Shown here piece by piece: positions 54,207 to 64,000 of a stretch of 64,000 nucleotides of DNA (position 1 is the stretch's first letter; the number at the start of each line of letters is the position of its first letter). The position numbers and the translations under genes are program-made. This DNA is from Ceratothoa steindachneri (taxonomy: Eukaryota; Arthropoda; Malacostraca; Isopoda; Cymothoidae), in contig OZ018317.1 of the NCBI GenBank assembly GCA_963969495.1, positions 34,198,226 to 34,262,225 of the forward strand, in the 5' to 3' direction. The notes below the pieces were generated by a model, which saw nothing but the letters and a program-made list of their open reading frames with translations, did no database searches and was not told the DNA's origin.

Positions 54207-54306
54207 GGGGATTTACCGACGTCAATTCATCGACAACAATTTACCGACAACAATTCATCGACAAGCTCAATTTATCGATATGCACAATTCACCGACAACA
54301 ATTCAA
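54207..54306 (+). repeat. Left terminal inverted repeat
   Basis: Starts ggggatttaccgac and contains the reiterated motif (t/c)accgacaacaatt and catcgacaacaattt three to four times. It matches the reverse complement of 60536-60632 over most of its length, ending near atgcacaattcaccgac. Confidence 0.85.
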
Positions 54307-54938
54307 GGAAGAATAAGAAAAAATATTCTAATTTGAAATAAATATATAACTAAGTCGTGTTTTAATCTTTGAATTAGCATACTTTATCTTTGATATATGA
54401 AATAATTACTTTCATAGGATTGATTTAGGATATTACAAAAAAACAAGGTATATATATAAGGTGAGAGCTTTTTAAAAAAAAATATATTATTATTGATGGG
54501 GGGGGGGATGAGTGTAAGCGTGTGTGAGAGAGTAGAAAAATAAAAGAAAGCCAGGTTGCTGACTGATCTTTTTCTTCTGATGTTTCTTTTTTCTTTATTA
54601 TCGTCTAATTGCTTTTAGGATTGTTTTTAATGGTAGCTTCTAAGTTTTTTGTTCTTTGTCTTTTTTATTATCGATGTTAAAATCTTAATTTTGTTTCTTT
54701 GGGTACCTCTCGGTAACCTACTTCGAAGTCGATTTCAAATTCAGTATTAATACTGTTCATTTTATGCTTTATGTTAGGTTGTTCTAAAATTCCTTTATTT
54801 AATGTAGTTATTTCCTAGTTCTTTGTTTTTAGGCATTCATGCCTTTGTGATAGTTTTTTTTTGCTTGATTTCCCTATTTATTTCCGTATTGTATTGCTTT
54901 TAGTTTGTTTGTTTCGTTTTCCACATTCTTGTATCTGA
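54307..54938. other. Subterminal AT-rich region
   Basis: No gene recognised. It holds a run of about 10 G near 54500. If the adjacent LINE were full length, its ORF2 would begin here on the minus strand, but no endonuclease or RT motif is visible. Confidence 0.4.
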
Positions 54939-56206
54939 TTATTTCTTTGCTTTGGGGTTTTTCCACTTGACGTTTTTAATTGTCTCAAATATATCCTTCT
55001 TGATGATTCTGAAGTCGTTGGGGAAGATCCTTATCTTGTTTTGTTCCAGTAGTCTTTGTATAATCCTTTCGTCATGGTCTGTCAGGTAATTCCATTTGCA
55101 GGCGCCTTTTTCAATACCTTTATTTATATCATCCAATTTAGTACCTTTGGGTCGGGGATAGGCCTCTTTTATGAAGACCTTAAGTTTGAAATCTCTTGCT
55201 TCGTAACGACATCTTTCCTCTCTTTCCGTTTCGCTTTCCGTGTCGGTTTAGGTGTCCCATTCGGTTTGGTTCTCTTTAGTTGGGTGTTTTCTTGTTTTCG
55301 TTTGGTTCTTCTTTCCCTCTTTTTGTTCATTCTCTGAAGTTTCCGTTTCTTTCTTCTCTTCAATAGGTTCGTCGGATTCAATTACTTCCTCGTTTTCTTC
55401 CATCTTTGCTCCTATATTCAGCATATCTTTTACCTGAAGGATTTTACCCGCTGTTACTCCGTATACTAGTGCCGAAGGGGGGTTCGGGTGGAACCACATC
55501 TTTCTAACTCCGTTTTTCTCAAGGAGAAGATTGAGCGTTTCTGAGAAAGTCCCCGGTTGTGCGATATTTTGGACGTGGGCGTACATAATGCAGGCTAGAA
55601 TATCCAGGCCCATTCCCTCGTTCACATTGATGTTGATCTTTGGTTCTTGGGTCTCCTTTATTTCTTTTAAGGTAGCTTTTGCTACGCTGGCGTAGGTTTG
55701 GTTTAATTTAGAGTCCTTTTCTTTCTTTTTTTCCTGCTCTTTCTTTTTTATGACTTCTTTTCTTTTGGGACAGTTTACTGCCATTGTCCTGTGTGTCCTG
55801 GCAGTTCACGCACTTTTTTTATAGTTTCCGTGCATTCTTTGAAGGTGTGATTTGTGCTTCCACATTCCGAGCATATTTTTTTATCCTTGTTTGGGCAGTT
55901 CCTTGTGACCTGATCTTCGATCGCATAACATTAGAAACAGGTCTGAACATTAATGAATTTTTCTATGTCGATGTTTTCTGGTGGTATCCGCATTCCGAAT
56001 CCCAGGATCCCGTTGTTCGTAGCTTTATTGGCTATCTCCAATGATATACACACTACTTTAAAAACATGAGTATGGTGGCCGAATTTGATTATCTCTGCGA
56101 TTTTGAGGTACTTGTTTTCCATTTCCAATTTTTCTTTGAGTTCTTCTTTTGTGTTCGAGCCGACATAAAGGTCAACTTTGCGGAACACAAATGAACGATT
56201 CGCCAT
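54939..56206 (-). pseudogene. LINE ORF1 (zinc-knuckle, Gag-like) relic
   Basis: The reading runs right to left from an ATG at 56206. The N-terminal 90 codons (FVFRKVDLYVG, then GILGFGMRIPPENIDIEKFI) lead into a three-knuckle region. The first knuckle (CYAIEDQ...C) is preceded by a nonsense codon at 55931-55933 and has Q where the histidine is expected. The second, CSECGSTNHTFKEC, is a perfect C-x2-C-x4-H-x4-C. The third is split by a frameshift near 55790 and ends at AVNCPKRKE. A Lys/Glu-rich linker, ASALVYG-like segment, an ochre stop at 55248-55250 and a tail with GACKWNYL complete about 420 codons. Such proteins bind element RNA in non-LTR elements of the I/Jockey group common in decapods. 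No ORF2 follows. Confidence 0.75.
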
Positions 56207-57697
56207 TAATTAATTGTAGGGGCAGTTTCGGTGATAAGCAGATTTTGCTCAGAGCTTTCAGCCCATCGGTTATCACCATCTTTTCAACGTCATCCTGTTT
56301 GTGGCAGAGTGCCACGTACCCGTTTTTGTATTTCTATGAGCTTCGTCAGCACGGTTTTCAAATCAGTTTATATAGTCCTGATGAGAAGTCCTCTTTCTGG
56401 TTTTGTTTTTCCTGCCTCGGTCCTTAGTGGCAGTCTTTTATACTCTTGTTTCATGTTTGTATTATGAGGATCCCTTCCACAATTATCCCGTAGACCCCCA
56501 TTCACTAAAATAGCTGATATGATGTGATGAATGAATGAAAGGATGGAGTCGAGTGGGTTTCTCTTGAGGGGTGAAAAGTGGCGGACTTTTTGTTGGCTAG
56601 CGCGGAATCAAACGTCGCAAGCCGGGGTGCCGCCTCCTCGAGGGAATTAAAAACCGCGGCTGCGTCCTACCATACACTGAGACGGTTGCGTGTCCCTCAG
56701 TGGTCTTGGAGGCCCTCCACAGGCGGAGTTGTTATACTTCCCTGCAGAGGTTGCAGCCATCTGGCAGTGGTATCTGGCAGTGGGCTAGTCCTCAAACCTT
56801 CCTCCTCCCGTACCCCCAATTATGCATGTACTAGTGTTCTGCATAGTTGGGACGAGGTCGAATATCAGCGTCCTTTAGCTAAGGCATTGGTCCTTGGGTG
56901 GGGGGCGGGGAATGGGGGATTTAGGCAGTCATGGTGAAATGTATGACGGGCCTAGAAAAGTATTTCTCTCTTTTTTAGTACTCCCCTGTATGGGAGGATT
57001 TTGGGTGTGGGAGAGGAAAGGTGATCGAGAAGAAAGATGAAAATGAGGTGAGCAGCGGCTTCCCTCTGAATCTCGTATTGCTTGTAAATACCTCGTGTCG
57101 ATTTCTTCTGAGGGTAATACGTAAAAAAAAAATCTTCTTCGATCGAGAATGAGCTGAGTTTTTCCTGGGAGTCTGTTTTACCAATCTTAACGTGAGTCGT
57201 CTGTCAGCGATCCAATAGTGTACTGACTCGTACTCTACTCTATTCTACTCAAAACAAGGTAGAATTTCTTTTTGTAGTCTTTATTAAGAAGAGTTAAAAT
57301 TCTTTAATAACAGAACTATTAAAAAGGAAAAATTAGATTAAACTAAACTTAAAACTATAAATTGGTTAAATCAGAAAACTAGGCTATGGGCTATTTATTG
57401 CCTGCAAATAACACAGGGAAACAATTTTAATCACATTTTCTGGTGACTTAGATTTATCTGTCAATTTTAATTTGTTATTTTATGCTGATTTTAAATATAT
57501 AATCCATTTTTACTTACATACTATAGTTATTCTTTAATTTCTTTTTCTCGTTTCCCCGAAAACTGCCCTCCGGGCGGACAGAGAGGGTGCTTGTAGAAAG
57601 CAAATACTTCACGGTACATAGTAATAAGATAGTAATAAGTGTTATTGTGCAAAATATTGACATTATTGTTTCTTTTTTCAGGTCAGATTTTAGAGTG
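56207..57697. other. Unassigned interior of the composite element
   Basis: The part next to 56206 would be the LINE 5' untranslated region on the minus strand. A GC-richer block at about 56570-56940 holds a 119-codon plus-strand frame without recognisable domain. A polypyrimidine tract and acceptor-like tttcttttttcag at 57669-57681 precede the ATG at 57698 by 17 bp, suggesting an upstream 5'-UTR exon for the next gene. Confidence 0.45.
57669..57681 (+). other. Splice-acceptor-like site
   Basis: A pyrimidine tract ending in cag lies 17 bp upstream of the ATG of the 549-codon ORF. It fits an intron in the 5' untranslated region. Confidence 0.35.
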
Positions 57698-59347
57698 ATG
57701 GCTTCGTCAAGAGGAAATTGTGTTAATGATCCAGACACCTTCTGCTACATATGTAGCTGTTACATGCTAGTTTGTCAAAGGCGCAATATATCAAACCTTG
57801 TGATCTGCACTTATGAGGCATATGTTAATGTTCCTCTTGGCGATTATGATAAGAAGTAGGCCCCACATGCTGTTTGCCATAGTTGAGTGGAACATCTTCG
57901 TGAATGGAGGAAAGGAAAAAGAAATAGTCTTCCTTTTGCAATCCCCATGGTGTGGCGAGAACCAAAGGATCATGTATAGGACTGTTATTTCTGTCTAGTG
58001 AATACTAAAGGAATTGGCAAGAAAAATCGGCACAAGATCGACTACCCCAACATTCGCTCAGCAATCCGGCCAGTACCTCATTCTGAGTCTTTAACAGTTC
58101 CGATTTTCAGTGGATATGCTTCCTCCGCGGATGAAAATGATGTACATGATATGGAGGTCCACGGAATGGATTCAGAGTTTGCAGATTTATCATCAGATGC
58201 TGAACAGTCATTAGCTCCTCACTGTTTCAATAAAGAGGATTTGAATGACTTGATAGGTGATTTGGCGCTCTCCAAGAAAGCTGCAGAACTTTTAGCCTCT
58301 AGGTTGAGTGAAAGACATATGCTTGACAGGTCGGTACGGGTATTATATCTGAGGACAAACAATTTGTATACTGCCACGATGTTCCTGGTCTGTTTACTGA
58401 ATTGGGACGGCACCTATAGCCCTTGTGAGTGGAGACTGTTTTTGGATAGCTCCAAGCGTAGCCCCAAGTGTGTTCTATTGCATAGTGGTAATGAATTTGG
58501 TGCAGTTCCTCTCGGTCACTCTGTCTATCTGCGAGAAACCCACGATGATATAAGAATGGTCATGGATTTACTTAAGTACCATGAACACAATTGGATCATA
58601 TGTGTAGACCTTAAGATGATCAACTTCCTCCTTGGCCAGCAGAAGGGATATACAAAGTTTCTATGCTATATCTGTATGTGGGACAGTCGAGCCCGTGACA
58701 AACACTGGTCCCAAGAAGATTGGCCAGTTCGGGAAACTTTGGAAGCAGGAATGCCAAACATTGTTAATGAGCCAATCGTAAGTCGAGAGAAGATCGTTTT
58801 CCCTCCACTTTATCTCAAACTGGGGTTGATGAAGCAGCATGTCAAGGTGTTGAGCACTGACAATGATTGTTTTCAGTATATAGAATCGGCGTTTCCTTCT
58901 TTCTCATACGAAATAATGAAAGCAGGAATATTTGATGGTCCCCAAATCTGAAGACTTCTGAGTGATTCTAGATTCGTGAACACCTGGAATGAAAAAGAGA
59001 AGGCAGCCTGGCTCTCATTTTTTGCCGTTGTTCGTAACTTCTTGGAAAACAAAAAAGCGCATAACTACGAGGATCTGGTTACTAATATGCTTTTAGCATA
59101 TCGTGATCCGGGATGCAACATGAGTGTGAAGCTGTATTTCCTAAATAGTCACCTCAACCGATTCCCAGAGAATCTGGGAGCCGTGAGCGACGAACAAGGG
59201 GAACGCTTCCATCAAGCTTTGATGACGATGGAAGAGCACTGCCAAGGTCACTGGGATAGACACATGATGGCGGATTCCTGCTGGACAATAGAAGAGATCA
59301 GCCAGAGAAGACTTACAAGAGAAAGAGTTACAAACGCAAATTTTTGA
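57698..59347 (+). pseudogene. Arthropod repeat-family ORF, 549 codons with four nonsense codons
   Basis: One frame from ATG 57698 to the stop at 59345 contains no frameshift but has in-frame stops at codons 54, 63, 94 and 418. The N-terminal 100 codons are Cys-rich (CYIC at 16-19, DCYFC at 95-99) and include AIPMVWREPKDH, looking like a zinc-binding domain. The central part has EWRLFLDSSKRSPK, then VDLKMINFLLGQQKGYTK with D304, and CYICMWDSRA with C323 and C326. The C-terminal part has KAGIFDGPQ, HLNRFPENLG and DEQGERFHQ (codons 498-506). I recognise this from large multicopy families of uncharacterised arthropod proteins. Conserved D and E residues suggest, without proof, an RNase H-fold transposase. 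It may be the element's own transposase or a passenger. Confidence 0.75.
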
Positions 59348-59726
59348 CTGATTGAAGTCAAGAAGAGGTCCTCCAGCCTGATGTACGGTCATTAATAAAT
59401 TAGCATCTATTTGATTACAGTATTTGTAATCCTAATGTGTAATTCAAGTTTCTTCTCATATGCAATAAAATGTTTGTGCAAAAAACCTGCTTTACTATAA
59501 ATAACGCAAAAGGATGATTCAAAATACTTCAGGGCATGATGATAGGCGTGATAAAATGAAAATTATTGTATAGTATTAGTTATTGATATTACAAAAAATA
59601 TGTAGCATTTATAGAGAATCTGATTTCAGATTTAAATTCAGTATGCTTGAATTAGGTAGGAAAATGTACTTTTGTAAATTCACCAAACACAAGGGTGTTT
59701 CTCAGTGTATCAACGACGTTGCTATA
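59348..59726. other. Spacer between convergent ORFs
   Basis: AT-rich, with aataaa at about 59464-59469 that could end the plus-strand transcript and no other recognisable feature. Confidence 0.4.
59464..59469 (+). terminator. Candidate polyadenylation signal
   Basis: AATAAA about 120 bp past the stop of the 549-codon ORF, followed by a TG-rich stretch (tgtttgtgc). Plausible but unproven. Confidence 0.35.
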
Positions 59727-60249
59727 TCAAGGATATGTTTCGAAAATGTTTTTTAGCCCTTCAGAAGAGTCACCATATTTCTTTCTTTGTGGTTGAGATG
59801 AAGTACCAGCCAAGTATTGATCGACTTCGACAGCATTATAGTTTTGTTCTTTCTTCAGCCAGTCGAAAAACCTCCAAATATTAGACTGGTGTCCAGCAAC
59901 ATGTGTCTCAATTAATATCCTATGCCATCCTTCGAGCGAATTCTTTGTTTTTGCTGAAGAATGTAAGATGGTTTCGCAAACATTCCACATCAAGAGATCC
60001 AACTTCGGAGGTATGTGTCGGTTTCTCCTCCAAGGACGACATATCCACATATCTTTAAAATAGTCTATTACAGCTTGAGCTTCACGAGGAAAGATATCAG
60101 TAACAGATAGTAACTCAAATGTAGTGACAACCGTGTTAACAGGCACATATGCTAATGCCGGCAAATAACGGAGATTCAGAGCGAAATCTGCATCCGCTTC
60201 ATATCTTCTTTTCAATCCATTATCTTGTATGACACGAAAGATACACTGA
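59727..60249 (-). pseudogene. MULE-type transposase, last exon only
   Basis: On the minus strand a polypyrimidine-AG acceptor (tttcttccaatttttcag, about 60250-60267) opens an exon reading CIFRVIQDNGLKRRYEADAD, then LRYLPALAYVPV, then VIDYFKDMW, and the diagnostic tail LWN-like MWNVCETIL, NSLEGWHRIL, HQSNIWRFFDWLKKEQ. This is the region downstream of the DDE core of MuDR/MULE transposases as encoded by many animal elements. The final stop is at 59727-59729 and the exon itself is uninterrupted. Only about 380 bp separate the acceptor from the right terminal repeat, too little for the catalytic exons, which are therefore missing. The element would depend on a MULE supplied in trans. Confidence 0.75.
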
Positions 60250-60266
60250 AAAATTGGAAGAAACAT

Positions 60267-60535
60267 ACTTTTAACATTACACTTGAGAATTCCTTTTTTT
60301 TATGTCTTTATCATTACGGGTTCAAAATCAAGAGTTATCGAGGAAGGAGATAAAAATGTCTATTGATCGGTGATTTAGTGCTTCAGCTCTTCCTTACTTG
60401 ATTATTGGCTAATTATAAATAAGTGTACTACCATAACCTTAACTATTTACTTCAACCACCTACTTTACAATCCAATTAAATTCGGTGATTTGTTGTTTCG
60501 GCACTTTCCTAGAGATTTACCAGGATTTTTTTGTC
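60267..60535. other. Subterminal region without features
   Basis: About 270 bp of AT-rich DNA in which the upstream transposase exons would be expected, but no coding signal is seen. Confidence 0.4.
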
Positions 60536-60632
60536 TCGATGAATTGTGTATATCGTTAAAGTAAGCGTGTCGATGAATTGTTGTCGGTAAATTGTTGTGG
60601 CTGAATTATTGTCGGTAAATTCGTCGGATCCC
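60536..60632 (-). repeat. Right terminal inverted repeat
   Basis: Reverse complement of the left terminal repeat; its outer end reads GGGATCC on the minus strand with an extra ccgacga relative to the left end, then the shared aatttaccgac. Contains the same reiterated accgacaacaatt motif. Confidence 0.85.
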
Positions 60633-62900
60633 TCTATATATCCTCCTGTCTGTCGATCTCTCGATCGTTGACTATCAGGTTCTCTATATTTTAAGTTTCA
60701 CTGTCTCATAACTTCCTGTCCCTCTATCTGTCGATCTTGCACGGTGTGCGAAAGAATTAGAAGGAGAATTGAGACTAATATGTCTACGGTACTAAGAATT
60801 ATTTTACGCATAATTACAGAAATAGGCCCCAGGCTCTTCGCTGGCTCCGTTATCTTATAATCTTCGTCTGTCATTTTTTTAATTATCTCTGTATATCTCC
60901 ATGCCTCTTTATCCATCGATGTTCACCATCTTGGTCTCTTTTTGTTTACCTTTCTCTATATCTTACTGTCCATCCATTTGTTGCTTTTCCCCATTTCGAT
61001 GTCTTTTTCTTTCACTACCTCAGTATATCCCTCTGTTCCTCTATATGTCAATCGCTCACTATCTTGGTCTCATCTTTTTCGCAATCTCTTTATATCATTT
61101 CGTCCTCTATCTTTTGAACGTTCGCTATTCCATTGTCTTTTTGTATTGAACTATCTATATATACCTCCGCTTCTATCTATCATTTTATCGTTCATTATTT
61201 TGGTCTATGGTTATTTATTGACCTGCTCCTCTATGTTGATTGTTTAACATCTTGATCTGTCTTTTTGTTTCGTATATCTGTATATCTGTCTGAGCTTCTA
61301 ACTGTCGATCGTTCGTTATCTTGGTCTCTGTCTGTTTCATCCACATTTTTGTATATCTACGTGCCTTTATATCGTTCACTGTCTTAGTCGTTGTCTATTT
61401 GTTTCGCCATCTTTATATTTGTCTATTTTTTCAATAGTTCAGCACATGTTTCTGCATTTCTATCGTTATCTTTATCTTTATGTATTTCTATAACTATATA
61501 TATATATATATATCTTTTTCTTGGGCTTTTTCTTTCCTGGTTTTCGTCTTTTGTTTTAGTGTTTATGTATATATAGCCATGTCTATCGCTTAATCACTCT
61601 ATTTATTTCACTAGCACTGTATATCTACCTGCCTGTCTCTATACATGCCTATTATTATGCCTCTATGTATGTCTATTATTCACCATCTTGGTTTACATTT
61701 TTGTTTCACTTTTTCTGAAATCTACCTGCCCTTGTATCTGTGGTTCGTTGAACATCTTAGTCTTTTTCCTTTTTCTTTTTGATTACTGTCTCTACATCTC
61801 CCTGCGATTCTATCTCCTTATCGTTCTCCATCTTTGTTTCTGTAATTTTTTTTTCAATATTTCTGTATATCTCCCTCTCCTTCAATCTGTCGATTGTTCA
61901 CTGTTTTTGCCTTGTCTTTTTGTTTCACTACTTCTTTATAACTTCCGCCCCTCGATTTGTCGATCGTTCATCATCTTCGTGTCTTTCTGTTTCATTCTCT
62001 TGATCGTTCAATATTCGGTCTGTCTTTTTTATGTAACTATCTCCTTATATAAGCCAGTCCTTCTATTTGTTGGTAGTTCATCTTGGTCTGTCATTTAAGT
62101 TCCATCATCATTGTATATTTCTTTGCCCCTCTATCTGTCGCTTTCACCATTGCTTCTCTTTCATCACCCTATCCATTTTTCTGTCGATCGTGACCATCTG
62201 GGTCTCAGTCTTCTGGCTTCACTATCTCTGTTTATTCCCCTTTTTCCTATCTTTCAATCGTTCACCTTCCAGTTCCTTTCTCTTTGTTGTACTATCTTTC
62301 TATATCTCCCTCCCTATCTACTTGTCGATCTTTCGCTATCTGGTTCTCTGTACTTTGGTTTTACTATCACTATATATCTCCCTTCCCCTCTATCTGTCGA
62401 TCATTCACTATCTTCTTATGTCGTTTTTTTTTCCACTGTCTATCTATCTCTCGATCGTTCACTATCTTGTTCTGTCGCCTTTCACTATCTCTGTGTATCC
62501 CACTATTTATCTATCTATTGATCGTTTACCATCTGTATATTTGTTTTTATTTCGATATCTTTGTAAGGTATAGCTATCAATCATTCACCATTTTGGTCTG
62601 TTATTTTGTTCCGTATTTCTGAAAAAACATGACTCCGTATGTCTATCCTTTGGTGCCTATGAACTATCTCTGTATATTGCACTACCTGTATATTTTTCGA
62701 TGGTTCATTATCTTGATATGCCTATTTCTTTCATTATCACTGTAAATCTGTCTATCGCGCATGATTTTGGCTTGTTTTACTATCTTTTATATCGTACTCC
62801 GTCCTTAACTGCCGATACTTAAATATCTTCGTATCTGTTTTTTTTACTATCGCTTTGTATGTTCTTGCCCGCTCATCTACATACCGTTCACTATCTTGCT
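60633..62900 (+). repeat. Pyrimidine-rich degenerate minisatellite, right segment
   Basis: Continuation of the 53230-54200 family, with about 30 loose units of roughly 72-77 bp. The units carry ctgtcgatcgttca cores, for example at about 61303, 61957 and 62452. The order of submotifs is the same as on the left, so the array was split by the composite transposon. A plain (AT)n run lies at 61494-61513. Confidence 0.85.
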
Positions 62901-63762
62901 CTCTTTCTATTTTATCTTTGTCTGTTTATTTACACGAGACATTCTCTTTCGATTCATCTAACTACTCCATCTCCATTTTTAAGAGCATGGGTCCAAAGGA
63001 CTTCGCGGAATCTACTATTGTATCCTATTTACCACTCCATTTTTCAGTCTTTTTACAACTACTTCATATAACTTCATTACCATTCATGTTTACCACTCGA
63101 TTACCGCTCCATTTTCCACCAACCTCAGAAAAGTTGTGTCAGATAGAGCCCTGGCAACCATGCTGTAGGGGACAACTACAAGATTGCGTGCCCTTCGGCC
63201 ACAGTGGCCGAGTAGATCAATCTCCTCTTTAAATTATTCGCGATATATTCCCTTTACAAATTGTAACTTCTACTAACCTTACCACCTTCTGTTCGAACCT
63301 CTCTTCCTAAAATTCCTTTTGGCAATGCCCTCGTTAGTTATGGCTTCAGAACAATTATATTGGCACTGATTAATAATGAAGAATGATTCCAAGCCAATGA
63401 GGCTAATTCGGCAGGGTCTCCGACCCGTATAAAATCTCAGGGGTTAATAATTCCCTTATTCAGTAGGGTTCCCAACCCTTACAACATCCCAGCGGTCACC
63501 TATGCCCCTATTCGGTGGCGCAACGCGAGAACAGCTGCACAAATTTCGCTGTTTTACGGTCGCGTCGAAACGCACTCCTATTTTAGCATTCGCCTGGAAT
63601 GTGAGTACGCAGAGGGGATGATCGGGTTTGCGTGTACGTAATACGTATTTAGGTGCATGAGAGTTCACATGCATAATGCACGTGTATTCATGTGTAGATT
63701 CTTTCGTGCCTTTGTCGAGGTTAAGTAAGTTATTCTGTCCATCTTGCTATATAAGACACAAA
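62901..63762. other. Unassigned stretch right of minisatellite
   Basis: No gene recognised. At 63195-63211 there is a perfect 17-nt palindrome (tcggccacagtggccga), overlapping tggccgagtag, which fits a tRNA A-box consensus, but no B box follows. An imperfect repeat of about 53 bp starting attcggcaggg / attcagtaggg / attcggtggcg lies at 63408-63530. Confidence 0.4.
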
Positions 63763-63764
63763 GG

Positions 63765-63864
<100 letters not shown>

Positions 63865-64000
63865 AAGGGGGATTGGGTTAAATTTGACGATTTTTAATGT
63901 CTCCTTTTTTCATGAGCAATTTCATGTATCGGTGAACAGTTAATAGCGTTTGAGAGCATAAATAATAAAGCTTTAATTGAGAAAAAGTTAGCTGACATAG

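Larger units (their letters stand above)
54207..60632. mobile_element. 6.4-kb composite DNA transposon with terminal inverted repeats
   Basis: The two ends are inverted copies of each other (about 95 bp, rich in accgacaacaatt) and they split a continuous minisatellite, which marks an insertion. Inside lie a LINE ORF1 (minus), an arthropod repeat-family ORF (plus) and the terminal exon of a MULE-type transposase (minus). A 4-bp direct repeat TCTA directly abuts both ends (54203-54206 and 60633-60636). A longer imperfect duplication, tttatgtatg against tctatatatc, would fit the 9-10 bp usual for MULEs only if the ends are slightly off. The element is presumably a nonautonomous MULE derivative carrying nested insertions. 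Confidence 0.7.

Noticed and set aside
55056..55437. Plus-strand Phe/Ser-rich frames
   Set aside because: Shadow of the Lys/Glu-rich linker of the LINE ORF1 on the opposite strand.
56578..56937. 119-codon plus-strand gene
   Set aside because: No domain, no start context, GC-richer DNA alone explains the open frame, and it lies antisense to the presumed LINE 5' region.
54191..60642. Firm 9-10 bp target-site duplication for the TIR element
   Set aside because: tttatgtatg against tctatatatc matches at only 7 of 10 positions and does not abut the inverted ends; TCTA abuts them but is short and occurs naturally in the minisatellite.

Overview
This is non-coding, repeat-dominated nuclear DNA from an animal, most likely an arthropod and probably a decapod crustacean. 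I infer this from long pure (AT)n and (ATT)n tracts, several decayed transposable-element families I know from arthropod and especially decapod genomes, and the absence of any intact host gene. I see no operons, no bacterial-style ribosome binding sites and no rRNA, tRNA or CRISPR locus. Every protein-like stretch I can name is a broken mobile-element gene.

Left flank (1-9,495). Two direct repeats of about 300 bp (343-643 and 5051-5348), each with a TATAAATA box, bracket a Ty3/gypsy relic. Its pieces run gag, integrase, reverse transcriptase, RNase H, so integrase lies upstream of RT as in the Gmr1-type lineage. The right repeat abuts a decayed pogo/Tigger/jerky-type DDE transposase (5349-7046). 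Downstream are a candidate solo LTR (7575-7946), a short LINE reverse-transcriptase fragment (8813-8965) and AT-rich sequence without genes.

Centre (9,496-48,399). About 38.9 kb is one uninterrupted head-to-tail satellite array with a 75-bp monomer, roughly 519 copies. It is CpG-rich, closed to translation in all frames, and organised into multi-kilobase higher-order repeats: a 3,823-bp period and a block grammar P-Q-R-P-R-P-Q-R'-P' in the left half, and 3,450-, 2,100- and 1,798-bp spacings in the right half. The array is the main feature of the window.

Right flank (48,400-64,000). A 122-bp tandem duplication adjoins the array, followed by about 4 kb of unrecognised sequence with microsatellites. 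A degenerate pyrimidine-rich minisatellite (about 72-77 bp period) occupies 53,230-54,200 and resumes at 60,633-62,900. A 6.4-kb element with roughly 95-bp terminal inverted repeats (54,207-60,632) interrupts it. The element holds three unrelated pieces: a LINE ORF1 (minus), a 549-codon ORF of a widespread arthropod repeat family carrying four nonsense codons (plus), and the last exon of a MULE-type transposase (minus) without its catalytic exons.

The genes do not form a pathway. The window records nested transposition around, and perhaps bordering, a large satellite block. All family assignments are from recognition of motifs by eye; repeat distances were counted by hand and are approximate to a few bases.
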